A DNA stretch of 64,000 nt from assembly GCF_000189535.1 (NCBI RefSeq), contig NC_015145.1, forward strand, positions 868,001-932,000, in the 5' to 3' direction. Below the pieces are notes generated by a model. It saw only the letters and a list, made by a program, of their open reading frames with translations, made no database searches and had not been told where the DNA came from. The DNA comes from Pseudarthrobacter phenanthrenivorans Sphe3. GTDB taxonomy: Bacteria; Actinomycetota; Actinomycetes; Actinomycetales; Micrococcaceae. The stretch's first letter is position 1; every line of letters begins with the position of its first letter. Made by a program: the position numbers and the translations under genes. Below are positions 42,485 to 50,471 of this stretch, in pieces.

Positions 42485-43573
42485 TTGGCTTACATCACGC
42501 AGAACGCTGCGGCACAGCCCGCACCGGTACGGATTGGACTCATCGGCTCGGGCTGGATGGGTGCCTTCCACGCCGAAAGCATCGCCCGCCGCGTCCCCGG
42601 CGCCGACCTTGCCGCCATTGCGGACCCGAACGTAGAGTCCGCGCAGAACCTTGCCCAGGATCTGGGTACCGCGAAGGTGACAGCGAGTGCCGAAGACATC
42701 TTCGCCGATCCGGAGATTGACGCCGTGGTCATCGCCAGCCCGGCACGGTTCCACTCAACACTGATTGCCCAAGCGGCGGCAGCCGGAAAGCACGTCTTCT
42801 GCGAGAAACCGGCCGGCCAGTCCCTGGCCGAACTGGACGCCGCGCTCGCCGCCGTGGACGAGGCGGGCGTCCTGTTCCAGATCGGATTCAACCGCCGTTA
42901 CGCCGATGACTTCCAGGCAGCGAAGAAGGACCTCGCCGCCGGAACCGCAGGAACCCCGCAACTCCTGCGCTCGCTGACCCGCGACCCCGGGACCGGAAGC
43001 ATCCCCAACGCCGCCAGGGTCCCGGCGTGGACCATCTTCCTGGAGACCCTCATCCACGATTTCGACACCCTCAACTGGTTCAACGAGGGTGCCGAACCCG
43101 TGGAGGTGTACGCCGTGGCGGACGCGCTTGTGGAGCCGTCCCTGCGCGACCAGGGTTTCCTGGACACGGCGGTGGTGACCATCCGGTACAGCAACGGTGC
43201 CGTGGCCGTGGCCGAAGCCAACTTCAGTGCGCTGTACGGTTATGACGTCCGTGGCGAAGTTTTCGGCTCCAAAGGCATGGTGCAGGCCGGCCGGTCCACC
43301 GAAACGGCGGCCCGGCGCTACACCGCAGAAGGACTTTCGGCGGATACACCGCGCCTCAACGTGGAGCTGTTCCGCCAGGCCTACACGGACGAACTCGCCG
43401 ACTTCGCCGCGGCCGTGCGGGCAAAGCGCGACGGCGTGCCCTCGCCGTCGTCCGACGTGAGCCTTGCCCCCGGTGCCGCCGACGCCCGCCGCGCCCTGGC
43501 CATGGCGCTGGCCTGCATCGAATCGGTCAAACGGGGCGCCCCTGTCGCCGTCAGCGAGAAGGCCACGCTCTGA
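42485..43573 (+). CDS. Gfo/Idh/MocA oxidoreductase, inositol dehydrogenase-like (2)
   Basis: 362 residues; start TTG 42485 after GAGAGGA. NAD-binding GSGWMGAFHAESI (about 20-32), CEKPAGQSLAELD (about 106-118), GFNRRYADDFQAAKK, LIHDFDTLNWF with the catalytic HDFD. A likely oxidant of an inositol isomer or an inosose. The gene overlaps the TIM-barrel gene by one base (TGATG) and that one overlaps the next dehydrogenase, giving a compact three-gene unit. TGTAAGTA in its leader resembles part of the iol operator, weakly. Confidence 0.85.
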   Translation: MAYITQNAAAQPAPVRIGLIGSGWMGAFHAESIARRVPGADLAAIADPNVESAQNLAQDLGTAKVTASAEDIFADPEIDAVVIASPARFHSTLIAQAAAAGKHVFCEKPAGQSLAELDAALAAVDEAGVLFQIGFNRRYADDFQAAKKDLAAGTAGTPQLLRSLTRDPGTGSIPNAARVPAWTIFLETLIHDFDTLNWFNEGAEPVEVYAVADALVEPSLRDQGFLDTAVVTIRYSNGAVAVAEANFSALYGYDVRGEVFGSKGMVQAGRSTETAARRYTAEGLSADTPRLNVELFRQAYTDELADFAAAVRAKRDGVPSPSSDVSLAPGAADARRALAMALACIESVKRGAPVAVSEKATL

Positions 43574-44358
43574 TGCGGCTGGCCGTCTGCGCCGAAATGG
43601 TCTTCCTGGACCTTCCGTTCGTGGAACGGGTACGGCGGATCCACGAGGCGGGATTCGACGTTGAAATGTGGGATTCCCGGAACAAAGACATCCAGGCGCT
43701 TAAGGCTACCGGCGCCGTCTTTTCCTCCATGACCGGCTACACGTCCGGCAGCCTGGTGGACCCGGAGACGGCCCACGACGTGGTGCGGACAGCTGAAGCT
43801 CTGATCCCCACTGCCCACGAACTCGGCGTCAGCCGCATGGTGGTGCACCCGGCGGAACTTGTGGACGGCCGGGCCGCCCGCCCGGTCTACCGATCCTCCG
43901 GCCGCATGTGGGCCACGGGCGCCCGGACGTTGGAAAAGCTCGGGAAGCTGGGCGAAAAGCATGGCCTGACGTTCTGCCTGGAAAACCTGAACACCATCCT
44001 GGACCACCCCGGTATTCCGCTGGCACGCGCCAAGGACACCCTGGCACTGGTGGAGGCCGCGGGGCACCCGAACGCCAAACTGATGCTGGATCTTTACCAC
44101 GCGCAGCTGGGGGAGGGGAACCTCATCGAACTTGTGAGGTCGGCGATGCCGTACATCGGTGAAATCCAGGTGGCGGACGTTCCGGGACGCTGCGAGCCGG
44201 GCACCGGGGAAATCAACTACGCGGCTGTGGCCCGGGCCCTCGCCGAAGCTGGCTATAAGGGCACAGTCGGCATGGAGGCGTGGGCGAAGGATGACAGCAA
44301 CGCAGCCCTCGACGCCTTCCGGACCGCTTTTACCGTCTATGCAGAGGAAAAATCATGA
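43573..44358 (+). CDS. Hydroxypyruvate isomerase-like TIM barrel (IolI/Hyi type)
   Basis: 261 residues. AP-endonuclease-2/xylose isomerase-like barrel: LAVCAEMVFLDLPFVERVRRIHEAGFDVEMWD at the N-terminus, FCLENLN (about 135-141), KLMLDLYHAQLGEGN (about 167-181) with metal-binding Asp/His, GEIQVADVPGRCEPGTGEINY and GMEAWAK. The last motifs are typical of hydroxypyruvate isomerase; in iol loci relatives act as inosose isomerases (IolI). Sandwiched between and overlapping two dehydrogenase genes, so an oxidise-isomerise-reduce interconversion of inositol isomers is a sensible guess. Confidence 0.8.
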   Translation: MRLAVCAEMVFLDLPFVERVRRIHEAGFDVEMWDSRNKDIQALKATGAVFSSMTGYTSGSLVDPETAHDVVRTAEALIPTAHELGVSRMVVHPAELVDGRAARPVYRSSGRMWATGARTLEKLGKLGEKHGLTFCLENLNTILDHPGIPLARAKDTLALVEAAGHPNAKLMLDLYHAQLGEGNLIELVRSAMPYIGEIQVADVPGRCEPGTGEINYAAVARALAEAGYKGTVGMEAWAKDDSNAALDAFRTAFTVYAEEKS

Positions 44359-45398
44359 AGAATGCAACGCTTGGTTTGGTCGGCGTAGGCCGGATCGGCG
44401 TCATGCACGCCCAGAACATCGTCGCCCTCAACGAGGTGTTGAATCCGAAGGGAATTAACGTGACCCTCCGGCTCACGGACGTGGCCGAAGAGCATGCCCG
44501 GAGCGTGGCCGCGGGCCTCGGCGCCGAGTACCTTTCTTCTGTGGATGCACTGCTCGCCTCCGGCATCGACGGCCTGGTGGTGGCCACGGGCACGGCGACC
44601 CATCCCGAACTGATCAAGGCGGGAGTGGACGCCGGCATCCCGGTCTTCTGCGAAAAGCCGGTGGCCATGAACGTTGCGGACGCCCTGCCCGTCCTGGACT
44701 ACATCCGGGACAGCAACGGTGTGGTCCAGATCGGCCATCAGCGGCGTTTCGATGCCGGCTACCGTGAGGCACGGCGGGCATACCAGGCCGGCGAGCTGGG
44801 ATGGATCCACTCCCTGCGCGCGGTCACCTGCGACATGGCTCCGCCGCCCGTGGAGTTCCTGGCAACCTCCGGTGGACTCTTCCGGGACTGTTCAGTCCAC
44901 GACTTCGATATCCTGCGCTGGCTGACAGGCCGCGAGATCGTCGAGGTCTACGCCAAAGGCTCCAACAACGGTGACCCGGCAATCGGCGAAGCAGGGGACG
45001 TGGACACCGCATTGGCCCTGGTGACGTTCGACGACGGGACAGTAGGCACGGTTTCGGCCACGCGGTACAACGGAGCAGGCCATGACGTGCGCCTGGAGAT
45101 CCAGGGATCCAATCGGTCACTAATGGTGGGGCTGGACGAAAAGACAGCCATGGCCTCGGCCGAACCCGGCGTCGCTTTCCCTTCGGGTGAGCCGCACAGG
45201 ACCTTCGCCGAGCGCTTCGACCAGGCCTACCGTTCCGAAATGGCCGCCTTCGTTGAGCTTGTCCTGGGCGAGCGGGACAACCCGTGCACGCCCGAGGACG
45301 CCGTGGCCGCCTCCCGGGTGGCAGACGCCGCGCAGGAATCCCTGGCCAGCGGCCTCCCGGTACGCGTGGCAGGAGCCGTAGCCAGCCAAGTGTCCTGA
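44355..45398 (+). CDS. Gfo/Idh/MocA oxidoreductase, inositol dehydrogenase-like (3)
   Basis: 347 residues; GVGRIGVMHAQNI (about 9-21), CEKPVAMNVADAL (about 99-111), GHQRRFDAGYREAR, and DCSVHDFDILRWLTG with the catalytic HDFD. This form is close to IolG/IolW enzymes on myo- or scyllo-inositol. The ATG overlaps the preceding isomerase gene (ATGA). No clear terminator separates it from the convergent MarR gene 9 nt later. Confidence 0.87.
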   Translation: MKNATLGLVGVGRIGVMHAQNIVALNEVLNPKGINVTLRLTDVAEEHARSVAAGLGAEYLSSVDALLASGIDGLVVATGTATHPELIKAGVDAGIPVFCEKPVAMNVADALPVLDYIRDSNGVVQIGHQRRFDAGYREARRAYQAGELGWIHSLRAVTCDMAPPPVEFLATSGGLFRDCSVHDFDILRWLTGREIVEVYAKGSNNGDPAIGEAGDVDTALALVTFDDGTVGTVSATRYNGAGHDVRLEIQGSNRSLMVGLDEKTAMASAEPGVAFPSGEPHRTFAERFDQAYRSEMAAFVELVLGERDNPCTPEDAVAASRVADAAQESLASGLPVRVAGAVASQVS

Positions 45399-45407
45399 TA
45401 AGCCGGG

Positions 45408-45857
45408 TCAGGACACTGCGTGCAGCTTGGGGAGCGCGTCCACCAGCGGGGCCAGCTCGGGGATGTCTTGTGCCGCAAGCAGCGCACGTTCAAGGGTGGC
45501 GTCGTGCACTGGCCTCGCTTCCTCAAGGAGGCTGAGGCCGGCGGAGGTCAGCTCCGTATAGATTCCCCGGCGGTCGTCGGCGCACAGGATGCGCGTCAGC
45601 AGGCCCCTGTCCTCCAGCCGGTTGACCAGCCGGGTAGTGGCGCTGGGGCTCAGAGCAGAAGCGCGGGCCAGTTGCTGCATCCGCATGTGCCAGCCGTCCT
45701 GCCTGCTCAGGGCTTCCAGGACGGTGTATTCCACCACCGATAGCTTGTACTGGGACTGGAGCGAGCGCTCCAACTCCGTCTCGATGAGGCCGTGGAGGGC
45801 GGCAAGGGTGCGCCAGCCTTGCGCCCGGACCTCGACGGCGTCGTCCTTAATGCCCAT
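45408..45857 (-). CDS. MarR-family regulator
   Basis: 149 residues; ATG 45857 with GAGGAG 8 nt upstream is preferred over a start five codons earlier. Winged helix: LSVVEYTVLEALSRQDGW, MRMQQLARASALSPSATTRLVNRLEDRGLLTR, and the wing DDRRGIYTELTSAG. Divergent from an MFS efflux gene, so it probably represses that gene and itself from the shared 139-nt gap. Confidence 0.92.
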   Translation of the reverse strand: MGIKDDAVEVRAQGWRTLAALHGLIETELERSLQSQYKLSVVEYTVLEALSRQDGWHMRMQQLARASALSPSATTRLVNRLEDRGLLTRILCADDRRGIYTELTSAGLSLLEEARPVHDATLERALLAAQDIPELAPLVDALPKLHAVS

Positions 45858-45897
45858 GGTAGTACTCCTCACCTAGATAGTTGCTTGCGCGGGATAA

Positions 45898-45909
45898 TTG
45901 CGTATGCAA
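45898..45909. promoter_or_regulatory. MarR operator candidate
   Basis: TTGCGTATGCAA, an almost perfect 12-bp palindrome, nested in a wider repeat GCGGGAT...ATCCCGC (45889-45923). It lies between the divergent MarR and MFS genes, where a MarR dimer would be expected to bind. Confidence 0.5.
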
Positions 45910-45996
45910 CAATAAATCCCGCGCCTGCAAGTAGTTTACGCGCAATCCTGCGCACACCAACATGCGCGTCCCCACACAACGCAGAGGAGTACCGGC

Positions 45997-47208
45997 ATGC
46001 CTGTCGGATTGATAGCACTGGCCCTTGGGGGCTTTGGAATTGGACTTACCGAGTTTGTGATCATGGGCCTGCTGCCCGAGGTGGCAGCGGACTTCGGTGT
46101 TTCCGAAGCGGAAGCGGGTTGGCTGATTTCCGGCTATGCGCTGGCGGTGGTTGTGGGCGCACTGGGCCTCACCGCGGCCGTCACCCGCTTCCAGCGGAAG
46201 CCGGTGCTGGCGGCGCTGCTGGTCCTGTTCATCGCGGGTAACCTGCTCTCGGCCACCGCAGCCGACTACTGGCCAATGATGGCAGGCCGGGTTGTCGCGG
46301 CGCTGGCCCACGGCGCCTTCTTCGGCATCGGCTCGGTGGTGGCGGCAGGCATGGTTGCCCCTGCGAAGAAGGCGGGTGCCATCGCGCTGATGTTTACCGG
46401 CCTGACGGCGGCCAACGTTTTGGGCGTGCCGTTCGGCACCCTCCTGGGCCAGGCTGCGGGCTGGCGCGCCACCTTCTGGGCTATCACCGCCATCGGTGTC
46501 CTGGCGCTCGCGGGGATCCTGGCGCTCGTCCCCAAGGCGGCCGGAGCCCGGGGCGAAAGCGGAGGGCTGCGCGGCGAACTGCGGGCCTTTCGCTCCGGCC
46601 AGGTATGGCTCTCGATTGTGGTCACGATCCTCGGTTTCGGGGGCATGTTCGGCGCCTTCACCTACATCGCCTACACCCTCACCGAGGTATCCGGCTTCGC
46701 TGCCGGCATGGTGCCTTGGCTCCTGATCCTGTTCGGACTGGGGCTCTTCGCGGGCAACACTCTCGGCGGAAAAGCGGCTGACCGGAACCTGGACCGGACC
46801 CTGCTGGTGGTCCTCGCGGCCCTTACCGCCATCCTCGTCGTCTTTGCCCTCACGGCCACCAGCCAACTGCTTACCGTGGCCTCGCTGGTCCTTGTGGGCG
46901 GCTTTGGCTTCGCCACCGTCCCCGGACTGCAGATGCGGGTGATGAACTACGCCAGCAGCGCCCCCACCCTGGCCTCTGGCGCAAATATCGGGGCCTTCAA
47001 TGTGGGCAACGCACTGGGCGCGTGGCTGGGCGGCGTCACCATTACTGCAGGGCTTGGCTACACCTCGCCCATCTGGGCAGGAGCGGGCATCACACTGCTG
47101 GGCCTGGTGGTCATGGCTTTCGCAGCCGCCGCCGCCAAACGGAGTGCCAGCGGGGCAGAGGTCGCGGCGGAAGCGCCGAAGGAGCCTGCAGCGCCCCTTC
47201 ACGTTTGA
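45997..47208 (+). CDS. MFS efflux transporter (DHA1, AraJ-like)
   Basis: 403 residues and 12 membrane segments. LGGFGIGLTEFVIMGLLPEVAADFGVS near the N-terminus, with TEFVIMGLLP, is typical of the DHA1 sugar/drug efflux subgroup (AraJ, YdhP). Motif A is degenerate. Probably under the divergent MarR repressor. It sits inside the inositol island between the dehydrogenases and iolB, so an efflux role for sugars is possible, but a drug role is as likely. Confidence 0.88.
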   Translation: MPVGLIALALGGFGIGLTEFVIMGLLPEVAADFGVSEAEAGWLISGYALAVVVGALGLTAAVTRFQRKPVLAALLVLFIAGNLLSATAADYWPMMAGRVVAALAHGAFFGIGSVVAAGMVAPAKKAGAIALMFTGLTAANVLGVPFGTLLGQAAGWRATFWAITAIGVLALAGILALVPKAAGARGESGGLRGELRAFRSGQVWLSIVVTILGFGGMFGAFTYIAYTLTEVSGFAAGMVPWLLILFGLGLFAGNTLGGKAADRNLDRTLLVVLAALTAILVVFALTATSQLLTVASLVLVGGFGFATVPGLQMRVMNYASSAPTLASGANIGAFNVGNALGAWLGGVTITAGLGYTSPIWAGAGITLLGLVVMAFAAAAAKRSASGAEVAAEAPKEPAAPLHV

Positions 47209-47277
47209 GCTTTTGTCCAGCTATGCAGGGCTGGAGCGCATGGTCACCCGGTGCCCCTCCCGGCGCGGCGGAAGGAC

Positions 47278-48171
47278 CTAGGAACCGAACGGAAGCCGCG
47301 GGTCAATGTCCTGGCCGTCCCAGGTCTGCCTGATCCAGCCGTGGTGCGGGTCGTCGCTGATCAGCCACTCGCGCACCGGGCCGGGTCCGGCCATGACGTT
47401 CAGGTAGTACAGGTCGTATCCCGGGGCCGCCATGGCAGGGCCATGCCAGCCGTAGGGAACCAGGACAACGTCACCGGTGCGGACTTCGGCGGACACGTCG
47501 ATGGGGCGCTCATCCGAGGCATACACGCGCTGGTAGCCGATGGCATCGGCGTCGGACGGAGCTGCCGACCCCGGCGCCACCCGGGTCTCGAAGTAGTAGA
47601 TCTCCTCGAGGTGCGTCTCGCCTTCCTTTTCCTCGTCGTGCTTGTGCGGCGGGTAGGAGGACCAGTTGCCGGCGGGAGTCAGGACCTCGCACACGATAAA
47701 CCGGTCTGCCTCGAGGGCCGCCGGCGTGCCGAAGTTGTGGACCTGCCGTGAGCAGTTGCCGGCGCCGCGCAGCTCCACCGGGGTCTCGGCGGCGGCCACC
47801 AGGCGGGTGGGGTACGAGGCCCTGGCCGGGGCCGTGGCAACCGCCACGCGGCCGCCGTCGGCCGAGCTGATGGTCACCGCGCGCCCGGTGCCGGAATAGA
47901 GGACGTCGGTGGGGCCGCTGAAGACGGAGGCGCGCCCCGCCAGCTGGTATTCCCCGCCGTCCACTGTGACGGTGAAGGATCCGTTGAGCGGCACCACGAT
48001 GCGTTCCTCATCCGCGGCGGGAAGGACGACGTCGGACCCTGCCGCCAGGGTGGCCACCTTCAGGCCGGTGTGTGCCCACCCGTCCACGGCGAGGGAGGAA
48101 TCGGACGTTCCGATCGAGACATCCCACTTGCCGTCGGCGGCGGTACCCAGGGGGTAAACCCAGTTGGTCAT
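47278..48171 (-). CDS. iolB: 5-deoxy-glucuronate isomerase
   Basis: Isomerises 5-deoxy-glucuronate to 5-dehydro-2-deoxygluconate, the substrate of IolC. 297 residues; double cupin (KduI/IolB family). Metal-binding His/Glu in YPPHKHDEEKEGETHLEEIYYFE (His-rich region about 170-190) and the VLVPYGWHGPAMAAPGYDLYYLNVMAGP end motif. AAGGAG precedes the ATG. It is transcribed away from the main operon, 17 nt after the GntR gene in the same direction, so iolB and its regulator are co-expressed. Confidence 0.95.
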   Translation of the reverse strand: MTNWVYPLGTAADGKWDVSIGTSDSSLAVDGWAHTGLKVATLAAGSDVVLPAADEERIVVPLNGSFTVTVDGGEYQLAGRASVFSGPTDVLYSGTGRAVTISSADGGRVAVATAPARASYPTRLVAAAETPVELRGAGNCSRQVHNFGTPAALEADRFIVCEVLTPAGNWSSYPPHKHDEEKEGETHLEEIYYFETRVAPGSAAPSDADAIGYQRVYASDERPIDVSAEVRTGDVVLVPYGWHGPAMAAPGYDLYYLNVMAGPGPVREWLISDDPHHGWIRQTWDGQDIDPRLPFGS

Positions 48172-48188
48172 GCAGTTGGCTCCTTGAA

Positions 48189-48929
48189 TCAGCGCTGTAC
48201 GAGTGTCATTTCAAAGCTGTAGGAATCGGCCCGATACACGTGGTGCCCGGTTTCCACGCGGCGGCCGGTGTCATCGGTGGCCGTGCGCTCCATGGTGACC
48301 AGTGCTGATCCGGGAGCGGTCTCCAGGAGGGTGGCTTGGTAGTCATTGGCCACCACAGCGCCTATCCGTTGGTTGGCGAGCCGGAAGTTGACGCCACCGC
48401 GGCGCAGGATGGAATAGAGTCCTTCAGCCGACAGCATGGCCTCATCCATCTCGGCGATGTCATCCCGGACCCAGTTCTCCATCAGGGCCAGCGGTTTTCC
48501 GCCGACTTTGCGGAGGCGGGTGAAGTGGTACACCTTGGATCCGGCAGGCAGTTGCAGGGTGGCCAGCGTAGGTTCGTCCGCCTCGACATGGGAGAAGCTC
48601 AGGACTTCTGTCGTGGGTTTCTTGCCGTTGTTGGTGAGGTCGTCGTAGAGGCTGGAAAGCTCCAGCGGGCGGCGAACCTGGCTCGACACCACCTGGGTGC
48701 CCACTCCGCGCTTGCGCACCAGCAGGCCTGACCGGACCAGTTCGTCCATGGCCTTGCGCATGGTGGGGCGGGAAAGGTTGAGCTGGGCTGCCAGGTCGAT
48801 TTCGTTGTCCAGCCGGCTGCCTGGCTCCAGGACCCCGCTGTAGATGGCTGCCTCTATGCCTTGTACCACTTGGTGGTACAAGGGAACTGGGGAGGAGCGG
48901 TCGATGCTGAGACCCAGGTTGTTCGCCAT
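48189..48929 (-). CDS. GntR/HutC-family (UTRA) regulator, probable inositol regulator
   Basis: 246 residues. N-terminal winged helix (PLYHQVVQGIEAAIYSG, then RLDNEIDLAAQLNLSRPTMRKAMDELVRSGLLVRKRG; residues about 15-75) and a C-terminal UTRA ligand domain (about 95-240: LMENWVRDDIAEMDEAM, DDTGRRVETGHHVYRADSY). It leads iolB in a two-gene operon, so it most likely controls inositol use. C. glutamicum IolR is also a GntR regulator. Its own promoter region carries an AGTATGTC element like that before iolC, which suggests autoregulation. Confidence 0.9.
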   Translation of the reverse strand: MANNLGLSIDRSSPVPLYHQVVQGIEAAIYSGVLEPGSRLDNEIDLAAQLNLSRPTMRKAMDELVRSGLLVRKRGVGTQVVSSQVRRPLELSSLYDDLTNNGKKPTTEVLSFSHVEADEPTLATLQLPAGSKVYHFTRLRKVGGKPLALMENWVRDDIAEMDEAMLSAEGLYSILRRGGVNFRLANQRIGAVVANDYQATLLETAPGSALVTMERTATDDTGRRVETGHHVYRADSYSFEMTLVQR

Positions 48930-48994
48930 GGTGCTTTCCTTTCTGCGGCCCAGCCCGATCAGGACTCAAACGCAGGGCGGCCACTTTGCCGCTA

Positions 48995-49018
48995 TATGTT
49001 CGCTTGATAGGACATACT
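48995..49018 (-). promoter_or_regulatory. Iol-type operator before the GntR gene
   Basis: On the minus strand, AGTATGTC-CTAT-CAA matches AGTATGTC-AATA-CAA of the iol operators at 11 of 15 positions, and it lies in a wider repeat TATGTC...ACATA. It is 65-90 nt before the GntR start, where an autoregulatory site would be expected. Confidence 0.5.
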
Positions 49019-49273
49019 TTCCCTTAGATCGTAGCAGGCCCCGGAAGCCCGTCAAGCGGAAAGGTGACGGCCAAGGAAGAACCTGGCCACGCCCGGCGCG
49101 GCATCATCCTCGCCGCCATCTCCTTCCTGTTCGCGACCGTCGTCGAGGCGCCCGCGTCCACCGGAACTTCGGCCTGATTCGTCAGCCTCCCACATCAACG
49201 CGGGGTCAGGCCCAGCCCGTTCCGGACCTGCGGAGGAGCTGTATCTGGCCCGGCGTTGCTTTAGGTTTAGACC
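49019..49273. other. Intergenic region with a possible 37-codon frame
   Basis: Between the GntR promoter and the LOG gene. A short frame, GTG 49064 to TGA 49177, encodes 37 residues with one hydrophobic stretch (GIILAAISFLFATVV); it has GGAAAGG just before the GTG. It could be a small membrane peptide or the 5' scrap of a transporter gene. Nothing else seen. Confidence 0.25.
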
Positions 49274-50431
49274 GTGAACCTTTCCGGAAACCTGGGTCCC
49301 AGCCCGCACAACCTCGAGGTCCAGGACCTTGAAAGCTTCGACCGCCTGGTGGCAGCAGGTGCCCTCGACATGCACGGCTGGCACGCGCAGTCCCTGGACC
49401 TGCGCGGGAGGTCCGACGAACTGGCGGACATGCACGTGGAAGGTGCCATCTTCCTCGGCTGCACGTTCGACGACGGCATGGAGGACCGCCTGCGACGGCG
49501 GGGCGCGCTGATTTTCCCCCGGCTGGAGACAGTCCCGTTCAACCCCTACCGCGCTACCCTCTACTCGCCCCAGGAGCTGTACGCCGGGCTGGCGGACTCA
49601 CCTTATGAGCAGTTGCCGGATGCGCTGATCTACCAGTGGAGCATCCAGCATGGCCAGCGGCACCGGATCGACGCCACCCTGGCCTCCGCCCTGCATGACC
49701 ATGCGATCGGCGATGCGCTCGAGGAACTGACGCGGACAGGGCCGTGGAAAGGCCGGGCCATGGTGGGTGTCATGGGCGGCCATGCCGCGCAGCGCGGGAC
49801 CAGCGGTTTCGCCGAAGCCGCCATGCTGGGCCGGCTCCTTGCCAAGGAAGGCCATGTGGTGGCCACCGGCGGGGGACCGGGGGCAATGGAGGCCGCCAAT
49901 CTCGGCGCCTACCTCAGCGGCGCGTCCGACGGCGACGTCCACGCCGCGCTGGGCATGCTCGCCTCCGTCCCCGGGTTCCGTCCCTCGGTGTCCGCGTGGG
50001 CACGCGCGGCGGCTGCCGTCGTCGAACGCTTTCCGGACGGAACGCCGTCGCTGGGAATCCCCACCTGGTTCTATGGGCACGAGCCGCCCAACTACTTCGC
50101 CACGCACATTGCCAAGTACTTTGCCAACGCCATCCGCGAGGCCATCCTGCTGGAACTGTGCAATGGGGGGATCGTTTTCCTGCCCGGTGCTGCCGGCACA
50201 GTGCAGGAAATTTTCCAGGACGCCTGCGAAAACTACTACGGGGCGCGGGAAAAGATCACGCCGATGGTGCTGGTGGGCAGGCACCACTGGGAGCACCAGT
50301 ACCCCGCGTGGCCCATGCTCCAAAGCCTTGCGGCCGGACGCGCCATGGAAGACCGGATCTTCCTGGTAGACACGGTGCAGGAGGCTGTGGAGATCCTGCG
50401 GAAACAGCTTGGGTCCGGGCAAGCCCGTTAG
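49274..50431 (+). CDS. LOG-family nucleotide-binding protein
   Basis: 385 residues. A Rossmann-like domain in the second half carries the LOG signatures in modified form: VGVMGGHAAQRG, ATGGGPGAMEAANLGAYLSG (GGGPGAMEA), and FLPGAAGTVQEIFQDACENYYG (replacing PGGxGTxxE). LOG enzymes release cytokinin-type bases from nucleotides; large relatives such as this are uncharacterised, and the change PGG to PGA makes the activity uncertain. The start GTG lies exactly 6 nt after TAGGTT, so it is probably leaderless. Confidence 0.8.
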   Translation: MNLSGNLGPSPHNLEVQDLESFDRLVAAGALDMHGWHAQSLDLRGRSDELADMHVEGAIFLGCTFDDGMEDRLRRRGALIFPRLETVPFNPYRATLYSPQELYAGLADSPYEQLPDALIYQWSIQHGQRHRIDATLASALHDHAIGDALEELTRTGPWKGRAMVGVMGGHAAQRGTSGFAEAAMLGRLLAKEGHVVATGGGPGAMEAANLGAYLSGASDGDVHAALGMLASVPGFRPSVSAWARAAAAVVERFPDGTPSLGIPTWFYGHEPPNYFATHIAKYFANAIREAILLELCNGGIVFLPGAAGTVQEIFQDACENYYGAREKITPMVLVGRHHWEHQYPAWPMLQSLAAGRAMEDRIFLVDTVQEAVEILRKQLGSGQAR

Positions 50432-50471
50432 GGCCGCCAGATCCGGAGTTTGGGGCTGTCACAGTGCGCGG

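Noticed and set aside
45408..47208. MarR/MFS pair as inositol genes
   Set aside because: No iol operator; the pair has its own divergent palindrome and looks like an independent efflux unit within the island.
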